A DNA stretch of 64,000 nt from an uncultured Prevotella sp. (GTDB lineage: Bacteria > Bacteroidota > Bacteroidia > Bacteroidales > Bacteroidaceae). Under the pieces are notes generated by a model. That model saw nothing but the letters and a program-made list of their open reading frames with translations. It had not been told where the DNA came from and did no database searches. This document shows positions 53,795 through 61,861 of this stretch, piece after piece. Position 1 is the first letter of the stretch; each line of letters begins with the position of its first letter. The stretch covers positions 1 to 64,000 of the forward strand of contig CAMVSV010000003.1 in NCBI GenBank assembly GCA_947170265.1, written 5' to 3'. The position numbers and the translations under genes are program-made.

Positions 53795-55912
53795 TCAAGC
53801 TTTCTCTTCTATAGTATATTTTTGCTGTGTTGCATAATATCTCCTACTTGCCTCCTCCTGACGAGGTTCTGAGAAGTTGCTCACTCGTTTCAAATATCCA
53901 ATAATTCGCGTCATGTAATCAACATTATGTGAATGGCAATGAGGACATTCATGCAGATAACGTTTGTCTATCGTACCACAGTCGTTGCATATCGTATTGG
54001 GTATATTGAACGTGAAGTAGTTACAACCTTCTTTAGCTGCTACTCTGAGCAACTGTGCATATTGTTGTTTGCTCAGGTGTTCCTCAAGATTCATATGAAG
54101 AGCTGAACCTCCGGTGAGATGTTCTATATATGGTGCTCCATGGAGCTTAAACTTATCAATGATATTGAGAGAGTCATCTTCCACAACATAGAAATAGCTA
54201 TTGTAGCAATCACGGGGTACAAAATATCCATCTTCCCTATCCCACTTTGCATGTTTTACACCAACGTTTTCAGCAGGTATCATTTCACAATTAAAGAGAA
54301 GGTCTTTCGTCCTATACTTTTGGTTATACCGCTCTATTATGCCCAATACTCCTTGCACAAAATGTTTATAATCATCATTGGGAGTAATCTTCAGCCCCAT
54401 AAACTCGGCTGCTTCCACAAGTCCGTTTATACCTATTGTGAGATACTGTCTTCCAATATTAATATAACCTGCATCAAACAGAGGCAACATTCCATGGCTT
54501 TGAAGCTCTTTAAGGTTTTCGTTATATGCCATCTGCACTTTATGGCACAAATCAACAACCGTTGCCAAATATTCCTTATAGTCAATATTGTGATTTACAG
54601 CATACTGTATACAACGGTTGAGGTTGATTGTAAGAACGCTCTTTGAACCAGTTGAGACTCCTCCGGCACCTAAGGTATAGCTAAAGCCATTGTCCTGTAT
54701 TTCATTGCGCAGACGACAGCAGGAACTAAGCGAGTCGGCATTGTCGCTCATGTAAGTAAAAAATGAATGCCCCTCAGCATACATCTCTGCTGTAAAGTCT
54801 CCCCATTCCTCATCCATTGGCTCACCATCTTTAGTGAGTAGCGCCATGGTTTCTACAGGGAAGGTGAGCATTGTCTTTGTGCGTTCCTTGTTGAACCACT
54901 TCATAAAGCGTTTCTGGAGCCATGACAAGCCATTCCAATCAGGTTGGCTTCCGTCAGGAAAATAGAACTCCCCGAACAAGCTCTCAAAGTAATATCTGTC
55001 ATAGTATGCAACATTCCAGAACACAGCCTGATAGTTTCGTGCGCCTGTTGGCTGATTCAAGGTATATACAATCTGTTCAAAACAGTCAGTTATAACCTTG
55101 TCTATACTTCTTTGCTTAATTGACAAATCTACAACTCTGTCCGGATCCTTATAATAGTCTTTTCCATATTCCAAACCTATGAAGTAATTCATATACATAA
55201 GGAATTCCGGAGTAGCACAAGCACCGCTAAGCATACTCGATACCATAAAAACCATATTTACGAACCCACCACAGAAGCTTTTCAGATTAGTTGGAGCAGT
55301 AGAGTTTCCGCCTATTGAAGTGGTTCCACCTATCAGCCAAGGATACATCGTTATTGACGCACAATAGTTGGCCAGAGATGTCTCATCATTCTTATATATA
55401 AAATGGTGGGTTAACAAATCTATGTACTGATTTGCAAGTTGCTTACCATACATTTTCTTTATTCTATCGGTAAGCATCCTGCGATTTAGGCGGATAAAAT
55501 TAGATTTTGGCAATTCGCCTATCAATGTTGCAATATTCTTATGTTCAACATTGGCATTGGCATCATATTTAGAGCCTGTGGCTGCGTTAGCAGCATCGCA
55601 ATAGTCTGACAGGAACTGGAGCTTAGCCAAAGTCTCCCTATCTTCGGAATGTTGTTGTCTGTAGAGCATGAAAGATTTAGCCACCTGATAATGCCCTTCT
55701 TTCATCAATGCTTCCTCAACTTGATTTTGAATATCTTCTACCTTTATGTCATCACGAATATCAAGATGGCTGAGTATTTTGGAAATTGAACCTAAATCAA
55801 TAGGTTCATTAACACTTTCAAATGCCTTTATGATGGCATTCATGATTTTGTCAAGTGAAAAGCGGTCTTTAGAGCCGTCACGCTTAGTAATTGTAAAATT
55901 TTTAATTTCCAT
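53795..55912 (-). CDS. nrdD: Anaerobic ribonucleoside-triphosphate reductase
   Basis: Class III ribonucleotide reductase makes deoxynucleotides without oxygen, with a glycyl radical. The 705-residue protein starts with an ATP-cone (about 3-92, TITKRDGSKDRFSLDKIMNAIIKAF), has the catalytic barrel with SCCRLRNEI and a C-terminal zinc site CNDCGTIDKRYLHECPHC. The glycyl radical motif is RIIGYLKR with G672. Its presence marks strictly anaerobic or microaerobic growth. It is transcribed from a promoter with the -33 and -7 elements at the correct spacing and two palindromes. Confidence 0.96.
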   Translation of the reverse strand: MEIKNFTITKRDGSKDRFSLDKIMNAIIKAFESVNEPIDLGSISKILSHLDIRDDIKVEDIQNQVEEALMKEGHYQVAKSFMLYRQQHSEDRETLAKLQFLSDYCDAANAATGSKYDANANVEHKNIATLIGELPKSNFIRLNRRMLTDRIKKMYGKQLANQYIDLLTHHFIYKNDETSLANYCASITMYPWLIGGTTSIGGNSTAPTNLKSFCGGFVNMVFMVSSMLSGACATPEFLMYMNYFIGLEYGKDYYKDPDRVVDLSIKQRSIDKVITDCFEQIVYTLNQPTGARNYQAVFWNVAYYDRYYFESLFGEFYFPDGSQPDWNGLSWLQKRFMKWFNKERTKTMLTFPVETMALLTKDGEPMDEEWGDFTAEMYAEGHSFFTYMSDNADSLSSCCRLRNEIQDNGFSYTLGAGGVSTGSKSVLTINLNRCIQYAVNHNIDYKEYLATVVDLCHKVQMAYNENLKELQSHGMLPLFDAGYINIGRQYLTIGINGLVEAAEFMGLKITPNDDYKHFVQGVLGIIERYNQKYRTKDLLFNCEMIPAENVGVKHAKWDREDGYFVPRDCYNSYFYVVEDDSLNIIDKFKLHGAPYIEHLTGGSALHMNLEEHLSKQQYAQLLRVAAKEGCNYFTFNIPNTICNDCGTIDKRYLHECPHCHSHNVDYMTRIIGYLKRVSNFSEPRQEEASRRYYATQQKYTIEEKA

Positions 55913-55986
55913 TTTTGTGATTGTTTGGCAAGGTTTATGTAGGAATCTGACTTAAAAGTTGTCCATTTTGGAAAACTTTTTTGACA

Positions 55987-56000
55987 TTTCGGTTCCGAAA
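55987..56000 (-). promoter_or_regulatory. 14-bp palindrome in the nrdD leader
   Basis: TTTCGG-TT-CCGAAA is a perfect palindrome in the untranslated leader 75 bp before nrdD. It lies inside a wider inverted repeat, AAAACTTT/AAAGTTTT (55973-56005). It could be an operator or form a leader hairpin. Confidence 0.5.
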
Positions 56001-56029
56001 GTTTTCTAATTTGTTTATTTTCCCAAGCG

Positions 56030-56059
56030 CAAAGTTAAGACATTTTTCGCAAACGACAA
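56030..56059 (-). promoter_or_regulatory. Complete Bacteroidetes promoter for nrdD (TTG-N19-TAACTTTG)
   Basis: On the minus strand TTG (56059-56057) is followed after 19 nt by TAACTTTG (56037-56030), the classical -33/-7 arrangement. The leader to the nrdD start is about 110 nt. Confidence 0.65.
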
Positions 56060-56067
56060 CGAAAAAT
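56042..56067. promoter_or_regulatory. Inverted repeat overlapping the nrdD -33 box (operator candidate)
   Basis: ATTTTTCG (56042-56049) and CGAAAAAT (56060-56067) are perfect 8-bp arms with 10 nt between them. The repeat covers the -33 element, the position expected for a repressor or activator site. The cognate regulator is not known; the two neighbouring LuxR proteins are candidates. Confidence 0.5.
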
Positions 56068-56100
56068 CTACTAAAAATATAACAAAAAATGAGTTTATTC

Positions 56101-57057
56101 TTACAGGTTAACAGCAGATATGTCAACCAAGTTATTAACTATTGCATAAATCGTAAGCCCTGCAGAACTGTGTATCTGTAACTTACGCGCAATGTTACGT
56201 CTGTGAGTAATTACCGTATTGATTGATATGCACAGATGGTCAGCGATTTCTTTATTTGTCATTCCTTGAACAACAGATATCACTACATCCTTTTCTCTCT
56301 CGCTCAGGGCCTCGCTTGAATTGGGATTTTGATTGATCATATTTGATATTTTCACCGAAACATCGCTCTGACTCATCCTTGCTTCCATGCGTCGTATTGC
56401 CGGTATAAATATTTGTTCTTCAACCTCTGCGTGCTGTGCAAGCCACGTTTCACAATTATAAATATTGTATAGGACTGCCGTGAGTTTGTTGTTGTGAAGA
56501 ATGTCAGACGGTAGATATTTCAGTATGATGTTCTTCAACTCACGCAGCTTTACATCGGTCTGACCATGATGCTTTGAAAAGGTATCAATATCATACTTGC
56601 CATCAGCACCACCCTGCTTTAGGCGCTCAACATAAGGAAAAACTGTTTTCTCCTCATACTTCATATGATTTTGTATGGAATGTGCATATTCATCATACAG
56701 ACGTATTATCAAGTGAGCCAGATTATCTTTTTCATCTAACGCTTCGATTAAGTCTTTCCTAATCTGCGGCAATTTGAAATTCAAGAAATATTCATGGCTG
56801 GATTTTAAATAATGAATGAGAGTTGATACCGAGAGGCGATCGGCGTGTTCTGAATCTCGATACCCATTTATTGTGAAATTCACCACTGCAAGAAAGGTAT
56901 ATGTATCTACCCCCTCGTTTTCACACACCTCAGCGACTGTCTTGTCACCAAAGCCAAGATGGATACCAAATCTTCCGAGACCCTGCAGCAAATCATAGTT
57001 GTCTTTTATGAGCGATATCATCTTATCTTCGCTCTCATACATCTTCTGATTCTTCAT
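56101..57057 (-). CDS. Hemerythrin-like di-iron sensor fused to LuxR DNA-binding domain
   Basis: A 318-residue protein in three parts. Residues about 20-65 resemble the DUF542/ScdA_N region (FGIHLGFGDKTVAEVCENEGVD). Residues about 78-225 form a hemerythrin HHE domain with a full ligand set spaced as in YtfE/ScdA: H88, H131, E135, H164, H209, E213. Residues about 250-318 are a LuxR helix-turn-helix (SEREKDVVISVVQGMTNKEIADHLCISINTVITHRRNIARKL). YtfE/ScdA proteins repair iron-sulfur or iron centres damaged by NO or oxidants; here the same type of centre is joined to DNA binding. I infer a regulator responding to O2, NO or iron. It is divergent from the porin-imelysin-cytochrome locus. Confidence 0.9.
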   Translation of the reverse strand: MKNQKMYESEDKMISLIKDNYDLLQGLGRFGIHLGFGDKTVAEVCENEGVDTYTFLAVVNFTINGYRDSEHADRLSVSTLIHYLKSSHEYFLNFKLPQIRKDLIEALDEKDNLAHLIIRLYDEYAHSIQNHMKYEEKTVFPYVERLKQGGADGKYDIDTFSKHHGQTDVKLRELKNIILKYLPSDILHNNKLTAVLYNIYNCETWLAQHAEVEEQIFIPAIRRMEARMSQSDVSVKISNMINQNPNSSEALSEREKDVVISVVQGMTNKEIADHLCISINTVITHRRNIARKLQIHSSAGLTIYAIVNNLVDISAVNL

Positions 57058-57267
57058 TTCCTTCTACCTTTTTTATTATTTGATTTCGGTATTTATTCTG
57101 AGCTGAATAACAATTATTGTTGCTCGCTTTTCAACTGATTCTGCTCAACACATTATTAAATAATGCGATTGCAAAATAACAAAAAATACTCAAAACGTAC
57201 AATAATAATAAATAGGTATTTGTTTAATTACCAACAAATAAGTATTGCCATATATGCAAAATCGGTC

Positions 57268-57275
57268 TAATTTTG
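57268..57275 (+). promoter_or_regulatory. -7-like promoter element (TAATTTTG) on the plus strand
   Basis: An exact TAnnTTTG match within the 705-bp region between the hemerythrin-LuxR and porin genes. No open frame follows directly, so its transcript, if any, is unknown. Confidence 0.3.
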
Positions 57276-57384
57276 CACTTTGTAAAACAAAGCTATTACA
57301 TCTTCAATGGGGCAATAAGCAGTATGGTGAACATGTAAATACTACCATGGCAATAATATAAAGCGAAAGCTTTTCCAATAAAGG

Positions 57385-57532
57385 AAATAAAAAGAAAGTG
57401 CAGGGTGATTGCAATTCCCGCATGCATTAGTTCGGGTGGCTTACCAATTCAATTCTTAACGTATTGACCGAACCAATCACGAGACAGCAATCGGACAGCT
57501 GCACTTTCATTATTTGATTTACAGTTCTAAAA
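57385..57532 (-). ncRNA. Candidate structured small RNA (minus strand)
   Basis: On the minus strand a TATATTTG element (57546-57539) is followed by a sequence that folds into one long irregular hairpin. The closing stem is GAAAGTGCAG/CTGCACTTTC (57499-57508 with 57394-57403). A middle stem is GATTGC/GCAATC (57487-57492 with 57407-57412) and an apical stem GTTCGG/CCGAAC (57468-57473 with 57430-57435). The closing stem is followed at once by TTTTTATTT, a terminator-like tail. The layout (closing stem, large bubble, apical stem) recalls 6S-type RNAs, but I do not recognise a family. It could also be the leader of the hemerythrin-LuxR gene 330 bp downstream. Confidence 0.5.
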
Positions 57533-57538
57533 CATTTG

Positions 57539-57546
57539 CAAATATA
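57539..57546 (-). promoter_or_regulatory. -7 promoter element (TATATTTG) for the candidate small RNA
   Basis: An exact TAnnTTTG match on the minus strand. Its expected start site is near 57532, about 25 nt before the first paired base of the hairpin. Confidence 0.5.
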
Positions 57547-57725
57547 GATAAAATCTGGCAAATACAAGTCTATTGATATAAAAAACTATTTGCAAGTAAT
57601 AAGAATATGATATTTCAAAATACCTATTTTTAATTATTCTTTATGCGGCTTCAATCAAAATTGTATCTTAAAATAATGACAATATTCCATAATTTTTAGG
57701 TATTGTGTTCTATTCCAAACTAGCA

Positions 57726-57733
57726 TACCTTTG
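57726..57733 (+). promoter_or_regulatory. -7 promoter element (TACCTTTG) for the porin-imelysin-cytochrome operon
   Basis: An exact TAnnTTTG match 29 bp before ATG 57763. The remainder of 57058-57762 holds the small RNA candidate, a small GAAA-capped hairpin at 57360-57374 and otherwise AT-rich sequence. Confidence 0.55.
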
Positions 57734-57762
57734 CAGTCGGAAAATTAAATGTTATAAAATCA

Positions 57763-59085
57763 ATGGGAAAATACTCTACTTTACTCGTTTTAGGATTATT
57801 AACTTCAACAACAGCTTTTTCTTCAGAACCACCAGCATCACAAGATACCACATTCCATAAGTTCCGCATAGGGGGATATGGCGAGATGCTTGCTACGTTC
57901 AAGGATTACGGACTGAATCGTTACTATGGTGGCAATGGCAATACCAAAAAGCACCATAATGACATATCAATACCACGTTTTGTTCTGTCAGGAGACTACA
58001 AGATAAGCAACAAGTGGATTCTTGGAGCAGAGATAGAGTTTGAGGCAGGCGGTACTGGTTCAGCCTATGAGCTTGAAGTGGGACAAGGCTCTGAAAATGG
58101 AGAATATGAGCAGGAAGCCGAAAAAGGAGGGGAGGTGGCTATCGAACAGTTTCATATCACTCACCTAATCACTCCTGAGTTCAATATCCGTGCAGGCCAC
58201 ATGATTATTCCCGTTGGGTTGACAAATACTCACCATGAGCCTATTAATTTCTTTACTGCGGCAAGACCGGAAGGAGCAACGGTGCTTCTGCCATGCACAT
58301 GGCACGAAACAGGTATTGAGGTTTTTGGAGCATTCGGCAAAGGCTATGCATCATTTGACTATGAAGCCATGATAACAGCTGGTCTCAATCCAAACGGTTT
58401 CAACATCTACAATTGGGTGAAAGGTGGAAGGCAGGGCTTCTTTGAAACAGACAATTTCTCGGCACCTGCTTATACGGCGAGACTGAATTGGACTGGAGTT
58501 CCTGGTCTGAGGATTGGTGCATCTGTTTTCTTCAATCCCAATGCGGGTAAGAATGCCGACAAGTTAGTAACCTACGATGACCTTGACGACATCAATATAT
58601 TTATTTATTCATTTGATGCACAGTATGTTAACCGTTATGTTACGGCAAGAGCAAATTTCTTGAGCGGAAGCATGACTGAAACCGTCGGTATAGCCAGCAA
58701 AAACAGGACATATTCAAGCAAATCTCCATACAGCCGTGTTGGACCAATTGGAAAGAGGGTTCTTGACTATAGTCTTGAACTTGGACTGAATGTAAAGAGT
58801 TTCTTCCCCTCAGTGAAGAATTTCCCATCAATCTATCCCTTCGTTCATTATAATTATTACAACCCTCTTGAGAAAGTAGAGTCTGGAATGATTGCAGACA
58901 AGAGATGCCAAGTAAGCATGTGGAGTGCCGGACTCAACTGGAAACCTGTCCCAGGGCTCATAGTGAAAGCTGATTATACGACACGCCAGATTGGAACTGC
59001 TAAGATATTCGGTACAAGCGACTTTAACAGTGAGAATGAATTCAGACTCGGCTTAGCATACACTCTATGGTTTAACGGTAAATAA
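57763..59085 (+). CDS. Outer membrane porin (OprO/OprP-like)
   Basis: A 440-residue outer membrane barrel. The signal peptide (YSTLLVLGLLTSTTAFS) is followed by FRIGGYGEMLATFKDYG. A phosphate-porin-like core shows FVLSGDYKISNKWILGAEIEFE, FNIRAGHMIIPVGLTNTHHEP and NFFTAARPEGATVLLPCTWHETGIEVFG, and the end reads EFRLGLAYTLWF. It leads the five-gene locus; a second protein of similar type is encoded at 61862. The cargo (metal complex, anion) cannot be read from the sequence. Confidence 0.85.
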   Translation: MGKYSTLLVLGLLTSTTAFSSEPPASQDTTFHKFRIGGYGEMLATFKDYGLNRYYGGNGNTKKHHNDISIPRFVLSGDYKISNKWILGAEIEFEAGGTGSAYELEVGQGSENGEYEQEAEKGGEVAIEQFHITHLITPEFNIRAGHMIIPVGLTNTHHEPINFFTAARPEGATVLLPCTWHETGIEVFGAFGKGYASFDYEAMITAGLNPNGFNIYNWVKGGRQGFFETDNFSAPAYTARLNWTGVPGLRIGASVFFNPNAGKNADKLVTYDDLDDINIFIYSFDAQYVNRYVTARANFLSGSMTETVGIASKNRTYSSKSPYSRVGPIGKRVLDYSLELGLNVKSFFPSVKNFPSIYPFVHYNYYNPLEKVESGMIADKRCQVSMWSAGLNWKPVPGLIVKADYTTRQIGTAKIFGTSDFNSENEFRLGLAYTLWFNGK

Positions 59086-59126
59086 TAATCCAATTCAATT
59101 ATAAAGTTTAACGTAACAAAAAGAAA

Positions 59127-60308
59127 ATGACAAAAAAATTATTCATGTTTGCTGCCCTTTTCATGGGCATTTCAGGAACAGTTGCATTTACATCGTGTGG
59201 TAGTGACGACGATGACAACAATGGCAGTCAGGGCAAAGAAATAGACATTGACAATGCCAACGACCTTGATTATTCTGCGGAGTATGCAGAGCAATGGGCA
59301 AACTACATGTCTGTAGCTTCAAACCTTCTTAAAAACGATGCGAGCAATCTCCTGAAATATTGGAGTGACGATAACAATGGAGAATATTCACAGAGTTATG
59401 CTAAGATTTTCCTTGCCAAAGGCAGCAACTATCCCTCAGCCATATCATGTGTGGAAACCATCATTGACGGATGTGCAGAAATTGCCAGTGAAGTAGGTTC
59501 ATCTAAGATCGGAGAGCCATATAACCTCTATTCAACAGACCGTCAGGCTGCTCTCTACGCCGTTGAGTCATGGTATAGCTGGCACTCACGCGATGACTAT
59601 ACCAATAATATCTACTCTATTCGTAACTCATACTTCGGCTCGCGCAATGGAAAGGTTAATGAAAACTCGCTGTCTGCCGTACTCGCTGCTGTAAATCCGG
59701 AACTTGACAATGAAGCCAAGAAACTGATCAACGACGCAGCACAGGCTATTCAGAACATCCCCCAGCCTTTCCGCAACAACATCAATTCCCAAGAGTCACT
59801 TAACGCAATGAACGCCTGTGCAGCTCTTGAAGATTTCCTCACAAACACACTTAAGCCTTACTTCACCGACAACATCAACGATGATGCTACTCTTGATCCA
59901 GTTGTTAAGCAGTATGTTAACGCCGTTGTGTTGCCGACCTACTCAGACCTTGCAGCTAAAAACATTGCACTTGATGCTGCTGTAAAGGCATTCAAGGCAA
60001 ATCCATCAAATACTACTTTTGAGGCATGTGCCGAGGCATGGCTCAGCGCTCGTGAGCCATGGGAACAGAGCGAGGCATTCCTTTTCGGTCCTGTTGCAGA
60101 CAAGGGTCTCGACCCCAACATGGACAGCTGGCCACTCGATCAGAAAGGTATCGTGACCATCCTAAAATCACAGGATTTCAACAATCTTAATTGGAGTGGC
60201 GAATTTGACGAGGACAATGATAAGATTGCAAAGGCACAGAGTCTGCGCGGTTTCCATACCCTGGAATATCTCATATTCAAAAATGGAAAGCCGAGAACCG
60301 TGAAATAA
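59127..60308 (+). CDS. Imelysin family (M75-like) lipoprotein
   Basis: Imelysin-like proteins are periplasmic or surface proteins associated with iron uptake; related EfeO domains bind Fe. The 393-residue lipoprotein (C24) has CGSDDDDN after the lipid site, which fits the acidic export signal for surface lipoproteins in Bacteroides. It contains the hallmark GxHxxE motif as G375-F-H377-T-L-E380 (RGFHTLEYLIF). The long helical body matches the two-bundle imelysin fold. Despite the M75 peptidase label, family members are generally thought to bind metal. The di-heme oxidoreductase gene follows after 91 bp, a common partnership. Confidence 0.92.
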   Translation: MTKKLFMFAALFMGISGTVAFTSCGSDDDDNNGSQGKEIDIDNANDLDYSAEYAEQWANYMSVASNLLKNDASNLLKYWSDDNNGEYSQSYAKIFLAKGSNYPSAISCVETIIDGCAEIASEVGSSKIGEPYNLYSTDRQAALYAVESWYSWHSRDDYTNNIYSIRNSYFGSRNGKVNENSLSAVLAAVNPELDNEAKKLINDAAQAIQNIPQPFRNNINSQESLNAMNACAALEDFLTNTLKPYFTDNINDDATLDPVVKQYVNAVVLPTYSDLAAKNIALDAAVKAFKANPSNTTFEACAEAWLSAREPWEQSEAFLFGPVADKGLDPNMDSWPLDQKGIVTILKSQDFNNLNWSGEFDEDNDKIAKAQSLRGFHTLEYLIFKNGKPRTVK

Positions 60309-60399
60309 TAATCACCATAACACATTACTACATTATGCGGAGATTTGGTTAAAACCAAGTCTTCGCTATTGTGGTAATAAGAAATTATTCCCATCATTT

Positions 60400-61854
60400 A
60401 TGAAAAACCTTTTCTACTGTTCATTGGCAATACTTGCAACACTCGCAATCACGTCGTGCGACGATGATGATGCACTTGTTGCATCCGATATTGAAATACC
60501 CAATGGATACGCACTTTCAGCAGGAACAGCCAGCCTGTTTATGAATTCACCATATTCCTATGACCAACCAGCCGATTGGCTCTCTGGCACATACGAATCA
60601 AGATTTTATACTGGCGACCGTCTTTACGACAATGTGAAGACAAGTAACGAAAATGGGCACGGTGGCGGACTGGGACCAGTATATGCCGGATATAGCTGCG
60701 GCAGCTGTCATCGCAATGCTGGTAGGACAGAACCATCCTATTGGACTGCAATTAAAAACAAAAGCAATGATGCATCAGGTTCGTATGGATTTACCTCGAT
60801 GCTCATCTATGTTTCGAAGAAAAACGGGAAATTCTACCAGGATTATGGCCGAGTTATTCACGACCAAGCAATTTACGGAGTTAGCCCAGAAGGAAAACTC
60901 AAGGTAGAAATCGATTCCGCCACATATACATTCCCTGATGGTGAAAAGTACACGTTATGTCTTCCTAAGTGGACTATCACCGATTGGTACGCTGAAGAAA
61001 TAAGCCCGGAAGACATGTTCTGTACCGTCAGAATACCACTACGACATGTGGGCATGGGACAAATGATGTCGTTAGATCAAAACGAGATAGAAGCACTTGC
61101 AAGAAAAAGCAACTATCCCGAATGGGGTATCAGCGGAAGATGTAACTACATCGTAGAAAGAGGTGTAAGACAACTGGGAGTTTCTGGAAATAAAGCACAA
61201 CACGCCGACCTCACCGTTGAGCTCGGTTTCTCAAGCGACATGGGATTGACCAACAGCCGCTATCCGGAAGAAATCTGCGAGGGACAGGCACAAGTTAATC
61301 AAGGCAGCATGATGGGACTGTCATACGAACAACTTGACTGTACTACCGAAGATATGGAAAACGTTGACTTATATATGCAATGCCTTGCTGTACCCGCAAG
61401 ACGAAATGTAAATGACCCTGACGTGAAAGCCGGAGAAAAGCTTTTCTATGAAGCCGGTTGTCATCTCTGTCATGTAACAACCCTTCACACAAAACCACGA
61501 GGTTCAATATTGTTGGCTGGAACAACCTTGCCATGGCTCGGAAGTCAGACCATTCACCCTTATTCCGACTATCTCATTCACGACATGGGCTCAGAGATAA
61601 TGGGTGTAGGACTCAATGACAACTATGTTAGCGGTCTGTGCATGGGAAATGAATGGCGAACCACACCTCTTTGGGGCATTGGTCTGCAGTCAAAAGTAAA
61701 CGGACACACATATTTCCTTCACGATGGAAGAGCCAGAAACTTTGTTGAGGCAATAATGTGGCACGGAGGAGAAGCCTATGCTTCCCGACAGAAATTCGCC
61801 AATTTCACCAAGAATCAGAGAAATCAGCTTATACAGTTCCTCTGGAGCCTGTAA
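60400..61854 (+). CDS. Di-heme oxidoreductase (DUF1111, thiol oxidoreductase-like) lipoprotein
   Basis: A 484-residue c-type cytochrome lipoprotein (C20, followed by four Asp, again an acidic surface-export type signal). Two heme sites are visible: C100-G-S-C103-H104 and C354-H-L-C357-H358. Other family landmarks are FYTGDRLYDNVKT, GVSGNKAQHADLTVELGFSSDMG-type segments, LWGIGLQSKVNGHTYFLHDGRA and a C-terminal FLWSL. The family is often encoded next to imelysin proteins and has been proposed to act on iron or thiols; the reaction is not established. It needs a cytochrome c maturation system not present in this window. Confidence 0.92.
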   Translation: MKNLFYCSLAILATLAITSCDDDDALVASDIEIPNGYALSAGTASLFMNSPYSYDQPADWLSGTYESRFYTGDRLYDNVKTSNENGHGGGLGPVYAGYSCGSCHRNAGRTEPSYWTAIKNKSNDASGSYGFTSMLIYVSKKNGKFYQDYGRVIHDQAIYGVSPEGKLKVEIDSATYTFPDGEKYTLCLPKWTITDWYAEEISPEDMFCTVRIPLRHVGMGQMMSLDQNEIEALARKSNYPEWGISGRCNYIVERGVRQLGVSGNKAQHADLTVELGFSSDMGLTNSRYPEEICEGQAQVNQGSMMGLSYEQLDCTTEDMENVDLYMQCLAVPARRNVNDPDVKAGEKLFYEAGCHLCHVTTLHTKPRGSILLAGTTLPWLGSQTIHPYSDYLIHDMGSEIMGVGLNDNYVSGLCMGNEWRTTPLWGIGLQSKVNGHTYFLHDGRARNFVEAIMWHGGEAYASRQKFANFTKNQRNQLIQFLWSL

Positions 61855-61861
61855 TATATAA

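Noticed and set aside
57283..57530. Structured RNA read from the plus strand, using the promoter at 57268
   Set aside because: On the plus strand the closing stem is not followed by a T-run, and the promoter lies over 100 bp before the stem; the minus strand fits better.
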